Positions 35,884 to 44,817 of a stretch of DNA of 64,000 bases are shown here, piece by piece (position 1 is the stretch's first letter; each line of letters begins with the position of its first letter). The notes below the pieces were generated by a model. It saw only the letters and a list, made by a program, of their open reading frames with translations. It did no database searches and had not been told where the DNA came from. Made by a program: the position numbers and the translations under genes. The DNA lies in contig SUXE01000006.1 of the NCBI GenBank assembly GCA_015061115.1, forward strand, positions 126,001 through 190,000. Direction: 5' to 3'. Source of the DNA: Bacteroidales bacterium. Lineage in GTDB: Bacteria; Bacteroidota; Bacteroidia; Bacteroidales; Paludibacteraceae.

Positions 35884-36193
35884 ATTAATTAAATTTTTCT
35901 AATTGATTTTTTAGTTTCACATATGAAATCGCATCACAAAAATGCAACTTCATTGTTGATGTAGGAAAACATGTCATAAACGACATTGAAAACAAACAAC
36001 GTGGTAAAAATATATGTGTTTTTCACATATTATTTTTCCGTTAAAGTTTCCAGAAATAAATTAGTTTGTGGTTTTCCAATGCCAAAATTAATAAAAATAC
36101 TGTTTTCTGTTTAAAAAACATTAAAAAATATGCAGAAGATGTAAAATTATACAGAACGTGAAGCGTTTGTTGAACCCAAACAAACAGCAAATT
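35884..36193 (-). other. AT-rich intergenic region
   Basis: No gene or repeat recognised between the YwqG-like gene and the 429-residue protein. It is likely to hold the promoter of the former. Confidence 0.4.
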
Positions 36194-37483
36194 CTAATTT
36201 TTCTTGCACCATGCTTCTATTTTATCATAGTTTTCCAACCGCCAACATGCCAATGCATCGTAGACGTGGATGTCGGATTTTTCATCTTCTTTGGGATCCT
36301 CATTCCGATAATATATTTTTATGTCTTTATCTCTAAACTTTGCTATCGTCTTCAGAACTTTTTGTTTGTCTCCGGAGTGTAAATAAGTCAAAAGTGTATA
36401 TTCTTCCTTACAAACATCCTCCCCAGGGAAATAGGAATCAGGGTCGGGGTTTTCTTGAAGAAAACGATTCACAACATCTTCAAGTTGCTGGAATGTGTCG
36501 TCCCAGACTTTTTTTGTCTCTTCTTCTGAATAGTGTCTTATTTTATCCAAACTATACCCGCAATTATGACTCTGCTCATTTATATCCTTAAACAGAGGAA
36601 AATTCATCAATCTGACACCTTCAATTGATGCTGAAGAAATTGGTCCGTTTTCTTCTGTGCCATCAAAAATTTTCCTCCATAAATTGTCTATATAAAGTGG
36701 CTTGACATACAAAGTTGCAGGAACACTTATATCCGAATGTTCTAAAATAAAATAATATCCGCTTTCTACTTTCCATATTTTTTCGACTTTGCCGTCTTGA
36801 TTCCAACCATATTTTTTCAAAGCAATCTTTTTGGCTGAATTGGATTGTTTTTTTAATTCTCTTAACGCATTTTTAATTTCTGCTTGGTATGTCTCATTTT
36901 CTATTCTGCGAATTTCACTATTCGATTTCACTTGATGTTTTTCATACATCTCTTCCATTATCCGTCTTAGATTTACAACAAATTCATCAATGGAATTTTC
37001 ATCGTATTTCAGATAAAAACTATCTCCGGATGTAGTTTGATAGCTTTTACCTTCAGATACCCACACGTCTATGTGAACATTCGCGTCTTCTTTTTGCTCC
37101 CATTTTAAGGAAAATCCGACAGAAGACAGATAATATTGTTTTAGACTTCTTATTTTCAGCTCTTTCTTTACAGCACCCCAACCTCCAGTATCGTCATACT
37201 CTTTTTCGGATATGCCACTGCTGCTTTCATAACAGATTTTCAAACTATTCAAAAAATCTTCATTGCTACAATTTCTTGGCAATCTGAATGCTGGGATACC
37301 TCCACACATTGTATGAGTAAGACATCCGTGATCATACAGCTCATATTCTGTACTCATTCTAATATATTTGGAATCAATACTCAACGACATTCCCTTGAAG
37401 TACCTTTTGTACATCTTGTCATTCGATTTACTTTTAATCGATCTGATTTTGTCGATAATGCTATCAAAAAAACTCATAATCAT
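36194..37483 (-). CDS. hypothetical protein, C-terminal half shared with the 43.6 kb protein
   Basis: 429 residues, soluble, Lys and Glu rich. The C-terminal half (about 215-425) aligns by eye with that of the protein at 43569-44801: KKYGWNQDGKVEKIWKVESGYYFILEH...ATLYVKPLYIDNLWRKIF matches HYGFKQASYCNWIIKENYFFYVQY...EYYVKPCYFDDILLDEI, followed by similar helix and turn patterns and a late short repeat (YTLLTYLHSGDKQKVLKTIAKF). The N-terminal halves are unrelated. This looks like one module attached to different N-termini. It lies downstream of 37543-37893 on the same strand with a 59-bp gap. Confidence 0.75.
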   Translation of the reverse strand: MIMSFFDSIIDKIRSIKSKSNDKMYKRYFKGMSLSIDSKYIRMSTEYELYDHGCLTHTMCGGIPAFRLPRNCSNEDFLNSLKICYESSSGISEKEYDDTGGWGAVKKELKIRSLKQYYLSSVGFSLKWEQKEDANVHIDVWVSEGKSYQTTSGDSFYLKYDENSIDEFVVNLRRIMEEMYEKHQVKSNSEIRRIENETYQAEIKNALRELKKQSNSAKKIALKKYGWNQDGKVEKIWKVESGYYFILEHSDISVPATLYVKPLYIDNLWRKIFDGTEENGPISSASIEGVRLMNFPLFKDINEQSHNCGYSLDKIRHYSEEETKKVWDDTFQQLEDVVNRFLQENPDPDSYFPGEDVCKEEYTLLTYLHSGDKQKVLKTIAKFRDKDIKIYYRNEDPKEDEKSDIHVYDALACWRLENYDKIEAWCKKN

Positions 37484-37542
37484 ATTTTTAGGTTATTGCT
37501 GATGGATAAAGTAAACATCTTTTGGTTTATCAAAACTTCCTG

Positions 37543-37893
37543 TTAATTGGTAAAATGCACATAGTCGTCACCAATTTTAAGTCTTAATATGGCTCCATTT
37601 TCTTTCACCCAATTTTGACAATCAAATAATAAATCAGTGATAAGAACATCTGGAATATCATCAAAGCAGACATCTATATACACGTTTTCCTGAGGATAAT
37701 CTTTCTTGAATTCTTCAGATTGAATGTGGTTGAGATAACCTTCCATTTTGTCAAGTAGGTCAGTTTGTGTTTCTTTACTGCCATCAATATGTCCAGCAGC
37801 AACAAGGACCAAGACTGCACAATTTTTTTCGTCATCTGCGTATACGATATCTATTAAAGACAAGTCACCGAAATGTTCAGTTAATTTTCCCAT
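37543..37893 (-). CDS. probable DUF6572-like small protein
   Basis: 116 residues: IDIVYADDEKNCAVLVLVAAGHID...ETQTDLLDKMEGYLNHIQSEEFKKDYPQENVYIDVCF. The order (acidic strand, AxHLD-like motif, helix with kinked LNxYLxFIxS, then YP) matches what I know of DUF6572, a small family with an immunity-protein style. Assignment is by pattern only. It is immediately upstream of the 429-residue protein and likely in the same transcript. Confidence 0.6.
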   Translation of the reverse strand: MGKLTEHFGDLSLIDIVYADDEKNCAVLVLVAAGHIDGSKETQTDLLDKMEGYLNHIQSEEFKKDYPQENVYIDVCFDDIPDVLITDLLFDCQNWVKENGAILRLKIGDDYVHFTN

Positions 37894-38281
37894 AAGCGTA
37901 ATATTTATTAGTAAAGCTTCTTTTTTATATATTCTCTGTAGACGACGGGATATTAATCAAAATCACATTAAATCTTGACTAAGATACGATTCTTTTGTCA
38001 ATTATTGAGGTTTCTTTGAAAAATATTGCAAAACCATGGACCATCTCGCACTGCATATCTTCATATCCGCACATTTTTTTTACCGCAAACACCAATCCGC
38101 ACGTTTATCCGCAAACACCACTTCCGTACGTGCCACTTCGTTCGGCACATACGGCTATGGAGATAGCGTCTTCCAGACGCGGGGATGTTCCTTGCCATGT
38201 CCGTAGGGGCTGGTTTCAAACCTGCCCGCTCTGCTTCGTTCGGTACATGTGGCTACTGAAATAGCGTCTTACAGACGCACA
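37894..38281. repeat. REP-like repeat cluster C
   Basis: GCGTCT hairpins at 38166-38180 and 38264-38278, with the covariant GTGCC (38130-38134) / GGCAC (38144-38148) upstream, and the shorter palindrome GGGGCTGGTTTCAAACCTGCCC at 38206-38227. No gene. Confidence 0.75.
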
Positions 38282-38566
38282 TCAAGTACCCCATGCTGCA
38301 ATAATCAAGAGAAACCACAAGAAAGGCAAAAACAAAATAAGCAAAACTGTAAAAATTATATTTCTTATTTTGTCTGAAATTGGCAAAAGAATCAAAATGG
38401 TCCTCAAAATCAACATGTATATGCCTTGGACAATAAGTGATGCCATAGAGAAAAACTGCCAGTACATTCTGGTTTCAGCCATTCCGACACCTAATGATTC
38501 CAATACGACTTCCACCAAATACCATAGGGCATAAATCAAACTTACGATTAAAATGAATTTGTCCAT
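38282..38566 (-). CDS. small integral membrane protein
   Basis: 94 residues, with two or three TM helices (LIVSLIYALWYLVEVVL, MASLIVQGIYMLILRTILILL, FTVLLILFLPFLWFLLIIA). No family recognised. The stop codon lies within the repeat cluster. It could be an accessory membrane protein of the adjacent array. Confidence 0.6.
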   Translation of the reverse strand: MDKFILIVSLIYALWYLVEVVLESLGVGMAETRMYWQFFSMASLIVQGIYMLILRTILILLPISDKIRNIIFTVLLILFLPFLWFLLIIAAWGT

Positions 38567-38711
38567 TGTCTTTTATTAATTTATTCGCCATATTTTCTTT
38601 AGAATGTTTTCGATGACCTCTCTTTTATTACTAATTATCATGGACTTTTCATTATATACCAGTATTGAATAGAGTGGGGCATCTTAAACATGGCACTATG
38701 CTTCAACTATA
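38567..38711 (-). other. short intergenic gap
   Basis: Nothing recognised. Confidence 0.3.
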
Positions 38712-39818
38712 TTACTTTCTAAAAATAGGTCTCAAATGACACGCATCGAATTTACTCCTCATACCTAACATTAAAATTTCCTCGCTACTTCGACCTTTAC
38801 AATTTGTAATGGTTGTATGCCATTTATCACCACACAATGTAGATGTTCCATATTTTATTTGAAAACATGGACAATCTTCAGAAGAAGTTTGCCCCATATC
38901 TATATGAAGATAGATCACATTACCAGTAACGGTACTCGTCAGTTTATACGCACATTTACTCTGCTTTTCATCTAACAATATAAACTCTATATGACATATA
39001 GATAGTATAAAGGCAAATTCCCTTTGTGTTGGTATTCTCCATTCTCCTTTCCAGTTTTGTCGTATAATATCATCCTCTAACAAAATGACAGATTCTTTTC
39101 CTTTCTTTTTATATTTCACATTACATTGTGACTCAGAATTAATTAACTGACATAACTGTCCTTTATCATTTATCCAAAATAAAGGACCCGCAGACAATGT
39201 AGAATCGGAGAGAAAATCCTTTTCTGCCACCATAAATCCATATCCCATGTCTACATATTCATGTCCCATATAAGGTTGATGTTCAACTTTTTCTGGATAT
39301 CCAACCCCTCGAACTAAAAAGGTTGAATCTCTTGGCAGTTTTCCAACACCATATTCGTATGACACTTTGGCTCCGAACAAAAAGACACAAATAAGATTCT
39401 CGTCATTTTCAACTCCAGCAGTGGCATACCTGATAGTTTTAGGGTTTCCGTCTGAAGGTAAAAATAACTGATTTCCATTTACTCGACTGATAAAAAGCAC
39501 TCCATTGGGAAATGCCTTCAACTCACAAGTCTGCTTTAACTCAAAGAAATCAAGTATCGTAGGAATATGCCATCTTAATCCATACTTTTTCGTCACAGCA
39601 TCATCTTCATATTCCAGATGACGACGTCCATCTTTATGATACTTACTATATTCTCCATTAGCGAGAGTGAACTTGTAAGGGACATTGGAGACTGATTCGG
39701 TCTCTCCGAACCTATAATAATCTCCAACATCATTTGATTCCTCTGCACCTAAATTACTTGTCGTCCAAAGTTTGCCGCTTGACAAACCAAGGTCTACATA
39801 TTGTGGTTCATTATCCAT
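38712..39818 (-). CDS. protein with two Fibrobacter succinogenes major paralogous domains
   Basis: 368 residues without a signal peptide. The domain occurs twice: QYVDLGLSSGKLWTTSNLGA...YYRFGETE...KYGLRWHIPTILDFFELKQTC...NQLFLPS and HEYVDMGYGFMVA...WKGEWRIPTQREFAFIL...YLHIDMG...CHLRPIF. Unlike the lipoprotein at 22613 it appears to be cytoplasmic. It starts one base after the end of the gene at 39820 and belongs to a three-gene coupled set with 39820-40425 and 40415-41236. Confidence 0.82.
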   Translation of the reverse strand: MDNEPQYVDLGLSSGKLWTTSNLGAEESNDVGDYYRFGETESVSNVPYKFTLANGEYSKYHKDGRRHLEYEDDAVTKKYGLRWHIPTILDFFELKQTCELKAFPNGVLFISRVNGNQLFLPSDGNPKTIRYATAGVENDENLICVFLFGAKVSYEYGVGKLPRDSTFLVRGVGYPEKVEHQPYMGHEYVDMGYGFMVAEKDFLSDSTLSAGPLFWINDKGQLCQLINSESQCNVKYKKKGKESVILLEDDIIRQNWKGEWRIPTQREFAFILSICHIEFILLDEKQSKCAYKLTSTVTGNVIYLHIDMGQTSSEDCPCFQIKYGTSTLCGDKWHTTITNCKGRSSEEILMLGMRSKFDACHLRPIFRK

Positions 39819-39819
39819 G

Positions 39820-40425
39820 TCAACTCCAAACTTTCAGAGAATCATACAAGATATCCTCTCCTTCAAAATCTTCAATTGGATAATATAACACCAAAGAAAA
39901 TTGGGGATAATGTTGATACCCATATCTCACATAGTTATCTAAAATTATTGGTGATTCTTTCTTTTTGCATAGTTCACGTAAATCACTGAAAGTGAATCTC
40001 TCAGGTAGTTCCTTCCTATAAGAGTCGAACAATTTTGTCATATCATCAATCGTATATCCTTCAGGCAAATGATATGTATATTCTTTCATACTATAAACTT
40101 CTTTTTCTATAGACATGAATTTCTGATATTCAGATTGGTTTTGTTCGATAATCTTATTCAATCTTATCTTATCCTTTTCCGTTATTTGATCCAAACAACA
40201 GTCATCAAACTTAACCCTATTCCTTTTATAAATAGTTCCATCATTTTTGGCAAAAATCTTATATTGCCCTATACGGTACTCTACGTCACCAACAACACTG
40301 TCTTCTGGAACTTCATCATAAGGGGCATATCGTTTTGTGAATATATGCATTAATATTCCAAAGCAATCACCATTACAATAGACCCAATCACCCACCTTCG
40401 CTGGCTTAAATTTCTTATTTCCCAT
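39820..40425 (-). CDS. hypothetical soluble protein
   Basis: 201 residues. N-terminal KPAKVGDWVYCNGDCFGILMHIF reads like a small KOW/SH3-type beta barrel. The middle is charged and helical (EKDKIRLNKIIEQNQSEYQKF); the C-terminal half is aromatic-rich (YTYHLPEGYTIDD..KLFDSYRKELPERF, YGYQHYPQFSLVLYYP). No family recognised. Its start overlaps the end of the upstream gene at 40415-40425, so translation is coupled. Confidence 0.65.
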   Translation of the reverse strand: MGNKKFKPAKVGDWVYCNGDCFGILMHIFTKRYAPYDEVPEDSVVGDVEYRIGQYKIFAKNDGTIYKRNRVKFDDCCLDQITEKDKIRLNKIIEQNQSEYQKFMSIEKEVYSMKEYTYHLPEGYTIDDMTKLFDSYRKELPERFTFSDLRELCKKKESPIILDNYVRYGYQHYPQFSLVLYYPIEDFEGEDILYDSLKVWS

Positions 40426-41236
40426 GTCCTCTATGATTTTTAATATAATCTTCTTTCTTCATAAACTCAATATTTCTATGATCCGTCATTATTTCAGGAT
40501 GCATAGAGACAGACTCTTTGTGATGTCCATCAATATTCTTTCCCTTTTCATATTTAACTCCATTCACATCTTCACACAATAAATTAAGTCTTTGCTTGAT
40601 TTTCCCAGTGGCGATGTTCGCATTGATTTTGTCTATAATGTTTTGCCTGTTTGAAAATACAGAAATAAGATCCTCTTTCCAAGATTCATATTTACCGAAC
40701 ATCTCTTCAAACCATTGAGGTTTCGTGCGGGCATATTCTTCCATTGTTTTCATAGAAGATGAAGACATCGTTTTGTCAAAGAGATCTTTGTCGTTCAAGT
40801 AGGCTGCCATATGAATTTTGAGCACGATAATTGAATTCTGATAAACAGGATTCGAGCTCCATTCCATTGCATACCTTTTGAATATGTCCAAAATTTGATT
40901 TTTATGGATATCCTTGGTCAAATCAAACCCCATGTATTTCTCTGCATTAAGGAACATTTCGTCTTTGTGTGCCAACATTTTTGACACTGAAATCTGGTAA
41001 CTAAATCCCTTTGAATCTTCTATGCAATGATAAAGGCAATATCCTTGAAAGCATTCTTTTATATCGTTTCCCCATAAAGGATAAATCATAAAATGAGGCT
41101 GGAGTTCTCCTCTTGTCCTTATTTGTTCAAAACCGATGAGAAAACATCCTACGATTTTATAGTACTTCCATGTGGATATGGCCGTTAATCCAAAATGATT
41201 GATCCACTCGTTTTTCAGAATCGTTTCTTCTTTCAT
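40415..41236 (-). CDS. hypothetical protein, paralogue of the 44.8 kb gene
   Basis: The start is the Met at 41236 (MKEETILKNEWINHFG); the longer frame reads through REP repeats. It matches the protein at 44818-45495 along its whole length: KYYKIVGCF.IGFE, PHFMIYPLW, HCIEDSKG, NAEKYMGFDLTKDIHKNQILDIF, WKEDLISVFSNRQNIIDKINANIA.GKIKQ. The family is unknown to me. This copy has a further 45 residues at the C-terminus (VKYEKGKNIDGHHKESVSMHPEI). Such duplicates followed by unrelated partners suggest an immunity or toxin-neutralising role, but that is inference. Confidence 0.72.
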   Translation of the reverse strand: MKEETILKNEWINHFGLTAISTWKYYKIVGCFLIGFEQIRTRGELQPHFMIYPLWGNDIKECFQGYCLYHCIEDSKGFSYQISVSKMLAHKDEMFLNAEKYMGFDLTKDIHKNQILDIFKRYAMEWSSNPVYQNSIIVLKIHMAAYLNDKDLFDKTMSSSSMKTMEEYARTKPQWFEEMFGKYESWKEDLISVFSNRQNIIDKINANIATGKIKQRLNLLCEDVNGVKYEKGKNIDGHHKESVSMHPEIMTDHRNIEFMKKEDYIKNHRGHGK

Positions 41237-41399
41237 TATCCATTTGTTTTTATATATTGCTTTGCCCTCACATGCCACTATGTTCTCTCTTCCGCACATT
41301 CTCTCATCCGTACGTGCCACTGCGTTCTTTTATCCGCAACACCACTTCGTTCGGTGTTTACGGCTATGGAGATAGCGTCTTACAGACGCTGAAGAGGAT
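41237..41399. repeat. REP-like repeat cluster D
   Basis: GCGTCT hairpin at 41375-41389, with covariant AACACC (41338-41343) / GGTGTT (41353-41358) upstream and a partial unit at 41285-41330. No gene. Confidence 0.75.
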
Positions 41400-42164
41400 T
41401 TACAATTTGCAATTTTCTAATTCTTCGATGCTTAAGCCTTCCATGTAAGCGATAATTTCATCTAATTTATCGTAATAGTGGGCAAGATTAGGTTCGTTTC
41501 TACCATGCAAGAATTCAATCCTTTCCAAAACCATTTTCTTAAAAGCATCATAATTCTGAGGTGATACAATCCTGCATAAAGTCAAATCCTCAAAGGCCCA
41601 CTCAATTCCTCCATCAGGCATTTCCTTATCCCCGTTCAACAAAGGAATTATTTCGTGTTGATAGGCAAGATCTAACGTCGCATAATTCGTAAACACCCAT
41701 TTAGTGCACTCTATTAATTCTTTTTTGAAAGAATCAAATTTCGATTGAAAATCTTTCCCGTCCAAACCAAAATAATAATAGCTTGATTTTTTTCCTAACA
41801 TGGAACTTGAGAATCCAAAACTGTAATTATCCTTTTGATCTTGAATTGTTTTGAAATTGTATTTCTTAAACCAATTCAACAAGACATCAAACTTGACATC
41901 AAAAATAGGATAAAATACAAGTTCATCATATTTACAATAATGATCAAGATGTACTTCCTTTCTGTATCCGCCATTTTTAGAAATAAAACAACAATCGCTT
42001 TTCCGAAATTTGAAGTCTCGGAAGAAATCGTCTTCGGACAACAACGTTGTTATTTTTTCTAACATTTCTTTTGGGGTCAAATGAATTCTACATTCTTTTT
42101 CCTCAGACTTAGGTGTCCCTCCAACAGCATTAATTATTGTCTTTAACAAGTCGATTATCTTCAT
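41400..42164 (-). CDS. hypothetical soluble protein
   Basis: The Met at 42164 (MKIIDLLKTIINAVGG) is preferred to the first in-frame Met at 42200, because a -7 element TATTTTTG lies at 42205-42198 and the earlier starts would precede the transcript. About 254 residues: EKECRIHLTPKEMLEKITTLL, KFRKSDCCFISKNGGYRKEVHLDHY, FDVLLNWFKKYNF, YYYFGLDGKDF, then helical C-terminus ending YYDKLDEIIAYMEGL. It resembles the DUF4304-type or immunity-protein style, but I do not recognise it. Confidence 0.65.
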   Translation of the reverse strand: MKIIDLLKTIINAVGGTPKSEEKECRIHLTPKEMLEKITTLLSEDDFFRDFKFRKSDCCFISKNGGYRKEVHLDHYCKYDELVFYPIFDVKFDVLLNWFKKYNFKTIQDQKDNYSFGFSSSMLGKKSSYYYFGLDGKDFQSKFDSFKKELIECTKWVFTNYATLDLAYQHEIIPLLNGDKEMPDGGIEWAFEDLTLCRIVSPQNYDAFKKMVLERIEFLHGRNEPNLAHYYDKLDEIIAYMEGLSIEELENCKL

Positions 42165-42197
42165 TTCTATTTTGTTTTCTTTTCGTAATGACATATA

Positions 42198-42205
42198 CAA
42201 AAATA
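42198..42205 (-). promoter_or_regulatory. -7 element upstream of the 41.4 kb protein gene
   Basis: CAAAAATA on the plus strand reads TATTTTTG on the minus strand. It decides the start of the downstream gene, since the Met codons at 42200 and 42194 lie at or before the predicted transcript start. Confidence 0.5.
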
Positions 42206-42237
42206 TAAATTATTTATCAGAAATCAATACACTCTGA

Positions 42238-42377
42238 TTTCCAATTAATTACGCATTACGAATTATTTCGGTCATGGTTGGAATTCGTTGCCAAACGATG
42301 GGCGACCACAAGGGATCGCCACTACGGTTCAATTCCATGGATGGATTATCCCAACAATTACGAATTATGAATTATTT
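42238..42377. repeat. intergenic palindrome with ATTACGAATTA borders
   Basis: AATTAATTACGCATTACGAATTA (about 42243) and ACAATTACGAATTATGAATTA (about 42355) flank a GC-richer core with inverted repeats (GGCGACC...GGATCGCC). The same style of element is at 48455-48600. It may be a small non-autonomous element. Confidence 0.5.
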
Positions 42378-42737
42378 TCAGCATTTTCCATTAGCCCTGA
42401 GCAATTCGTATGCCTGGTTTATTTTCTGACATTTCAATGTTGCGGCAGAAACAGCCTCTTGACCTCGGGTCGCCACCAGATCCGGATGGTTCAGACGTAG
42501 AAGGTTTCGTTTACATGCGTTGATCTCAGATGGTGTAGCGTCGACGGAAATGCCAAGCACAGCGTAGGCTTTCTGCAGTTCAGCTGAGATGGATGGGGTA
42601 GTAGTGTTGTTGTTTCCAGACGCAGATGAAGAGTCTCCCGTCTTCTTATCATCCTCATCTTTGAATGAGAACCATTTTTTTCGTCCCATTCTGTCACGAT
42701 ACCAATATCCGCCAGCCCTTTTGTATCTGGCTTTCAT
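42378..42737 (-). CDS. J-domain protein
   Basis: 119 residues. N-terminal basic segment with KYKRAGGYWYRDRMGRKKWF, a Ser and Asn linker, then a J domain at about 55-117: AYAVLGISVDATPSEINACKRNLLRLNHPDLVATRG, with HPD intact and the final helix INQAYELL. J domains stimulate DnaK. It begins 25 bp after the TerB-like gene; TerB plus J domain recalls DjlA split in two genes. Confidence 0.82.
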   Translation of the reverse strand: MKARYKRAGGYWYRDRMGRKKWFSFKDEDDKKTGDSSSASGNNNTTTPSISAELQKAYAVLGISVDATPSEINACKRNLLRLNHPDLVATRGQEAVSAATLKCQKINQAYELLRANGKC

Positions 42738-42762
42738 ATATTTTTTGTAATATTCGTCGTAA

Positions 42763-43485
42763 TTATTTTTTTTGATATGTATAGATGTATTTTCTTAATG
42801 TCTTTTCATAATCAGCTTCTGTGAGACGCATGTGGTATGCTATGTATCTCAACATATATTCTTCTTCTTCATTAAAATCTCCGTCGGCATATGCAAGATC
42901 AAACAACAGCATTAATGTGTCATATCTTTTGTCATTGTATTTGTTGTTTTCATCTGTATCTTCAAACCACCAATACATAGCGAACGCTACGTCTTCCACA
43001 GCATAATTATCTTTCAAATATTCATTGAATTTGACTAATGACTTTTTGAAATTCAATCGATTCATCTTCTTAATGAATGCCTTTACCACATCCATTTCCA
43101 CCACTTTCTCTTCTTTATCTGCTTTCATTATTATGGAAAGTAGACGCAATGTCATATCAAGATATAAAGAAAAATTGTCGGATAATGTCATTCCAAACTC
43201 GTGTGGGGCGGTATATCTCGTTTTTCCGTTAGTATAAAACAACTTGTCACTAAGTCGTTTCTGATATTGTCTGTATTTGAATTTACCGAATATAAATACG
43301 ATAGGAACAAAAAATAATACTAATACAAAAGAAATTATAGCTGTGTCACTATCCAGTTTAAAATAACCTGCAATAAATATAAACCAGACAAATATACTTA
43401 ACAGATATAAAGATGGAAAGGCTCCGTCTTGACTGATAAATCCTTTCTTTTCATATCGAGGAGAATTGAATATTTCTTTTGCCAT
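42763..43485 (-). CDS. membrane protein with TerB-like C-terminal domain
   Basis: 240 residues. Two TM segments near 30-70 (YLLSIFVWFIFIAGYFKL, AIISFVLVLFFVPIVFIFGKF), then a soluble domain whose end (DTLMLLFDLAYADGDFNEEEEYMLRYIAYHMRLTEADY) carries the acidic A-DG-E-E pattern of TerB/DjlA domains. The next gene encodes a J domain, so the pair could act as a membrane-anchored co-chaperone. The REP-like palindrome at 43523-43543 lies upstream. Confidence 0.7.
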   Translation of the reverse strand: MAKEIFNSPRYEKKGFISQDGAFPSLYLLSIFVWFIFIAGYFKLDSDTAIISFVLVLFFVPIVFIFGKFKYRQYQKRLSDKLFYTNGKTRYTAPHEFGMTLSDNFSLYLDMTLRLLSIIMKADKEEKVVEMDVVKAFIKKMNRLNFKKSLVKFNEYLKDNYAVEDVAFAMYWWFEDTDENNKYNDKRYDTLMLLFDLAYADGDFNEEEEYMLRYIAYHMRLTEADYEKTLRKYIYTYQKK

Positions 43486-43514
43486 AGTATAACTATTTTC
43501 CAGTTAATGTTTTT

Positions 43515-43544
43515 TCCCGTAGGGGCAGGTTTCAAACCTGCCCG
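43515..43544. repeat. palindrome GGGGCAGGTTTCAAACCTGCCC
   Basis: The arms GGGCAGGTT/AACCTGCCC surround 43533; near copies occur at 34166-34203 and 38206-38227, each within the accessory array. Confidence 0.65.
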
Positions 43545-43568
43545 CTTTGCTAAACATCAAACAGCCAT

Positions 43569-44801
43569 CTACTTGATTTTTTGAGACTCTGCAGCACTTT
43601 GGAACGAAATACTGTTTTTGCGACGGCTATATTCTATAACGTAATCATATAAAGACTTCGATTTGACATCTCCATTTTCATCGGTACGAAGCCATGAAAG
43701 ATAACCTTTTTTGCCGTTCTCTATCAATGATGTAGCCAAGGCAATGACTTTTTCGTATTGCTGGTGATGGAGCATCTGCAACATGCTTGCCAAATCGTTG
43801 TCGTCGCTATTCAAGCCCAATGACTCAAACTCAAACGCATCGACGTCGTGGTTCTGCGACAGGAAAACGTCTATCAGCTGTTGTGCTTTCATAAAGATTC
43901 CGAGCCAAACACGTTCACGGGTTTCCGCTGAAAATTCTTCGTCTTTATGCGACGGAAGGTCTGTCCTCGATAACATAAAGCTGGGTGCGGAAACGACAAT
44001 CGCACGATCACTGAGTGTACTTTTCTGTTCCCATATATTTATTTCGTCAAGCAAGATGTCGTCGAAATAACATGGCTTAACATAGTATTCCACGTTATCA
44101 AAATATGGATATTGATTGTATTGGACGTAGAAAAAATAGTTTTCTTTTATAATCCAATTGCAGTATGACGCTTGCTTAAAACCATAATGTTTGCCAATTT
44201 TCCGACGGGCATCATTGTCTATCTTCTTATTTTCTTTTGTCGCTTTTGTCGTCTTTTTGTGACTTGGTTTGCAGAATCCGTCAAAAAAATATTTTTTCCC
44301 AGACTGCTCAGCTATTGTCTTTTTTACATAATGTTCGAAATCATCTTTGCTGAATTTATAGCACGGCGGCAAACATCCTTCAAATCCGCAAGGAAAATCC
44401 AAAAATGATTCGTAGTTCATTTTGCTGAGAAGGTAAGGCAAAATTCGATTGTCGAAACAAGATCTAAACCGTTCCATTACCTTTCTGTATTCCTCTTCTG
44501 GCAAATCAAAATCAAATGCTTCATCGAAATGCAATTCATCATACAACACTTCATGAAGTCTAAACGAAACAGTCCAATCGGAATCTTTGGGTGGAATTTC
44601 GAGACTGCTCTCCTTTTCAGAATAATCAGAAAAGAAATACCCTAAATTCAGGTAAAAACCATGCAACGCATATCCTTCCTGATACTCGCATAAGAGATAA
44701 ATGTTGCCATTCTGGATATACCATATTTCACCCATCTCATTAAATCCACGTTCTTTGAAAAAAGAACTCAATTCCTTTAGTGCTTCACTTTTATCTGCCA
44801 T
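43569..44801 (-). CDS. hypothetical protein, C-terminal half shared with the 36.2 kb protein
   Basis: 410 residues, soluble. N-terminal half: LKELSSFFKERGFNEMGEIWYIQNGNIYLLCEYQ, then a Cys-containing segment FLDFPCGFEGCLPPCYKFS. C-terminal half (about 195-395) is the module shared with 36194-37483 (HYGFKQASYCNWIIKENYFFYVQY, YYVKPCYFDDILLDEI, ...MKAQQLIDVFL...LASMLQMLHHQQYEKVIALA). The family is unrecognised. It starts 16 bp after the gene at 44818 and is likely co-transcribed with it. Confidence 0.72.
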   Translation of the reverse strand: MADKSEALKELSSFFKERGFNEMGEIWYIQNGNIYLLCEYQEGYALHGFYLNLGYFFSDYSEKESSLEIPPKDSDWTVSFRLHEVLYDELHFDEAFDFDLPEEEYRKVMERFRSCFDNRILPYLLSKMNYESFLDFPCGFEGCLPPCYKFSKDDFEHYVKKTIAEQSGKKYFFDGFCKPSHKKTTKATKENKKIDNDARRKIGKHYGFKQASYCNWIIKENYFFYVQYNQYPYFDNVEYYVKPCYFDDILLDEINIWEQKSTLSDRAIVVSAPSFMLSRTDLPSHKDEEFSAETRERVWLGIFMKAQQLIDVFLSQNHDVDAFEFESLGLNSDDNDLASMLQMLHHQQYEKVIALATSLIENGKKGYLSWLRTDENGDVKSKSLYDYVIEYSRRKNSISFQSAAESQKIK

Positions 44802-44817
44802 AAATTATCATACTTGG

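Noticed and set aside
41237-41320. N-terminal extension of the 40.4 kb protein to 41320
   Set aside because: The extra residues are repeat-encoded, and the paralogue at 44818 starts at MKEETILKNEWI.
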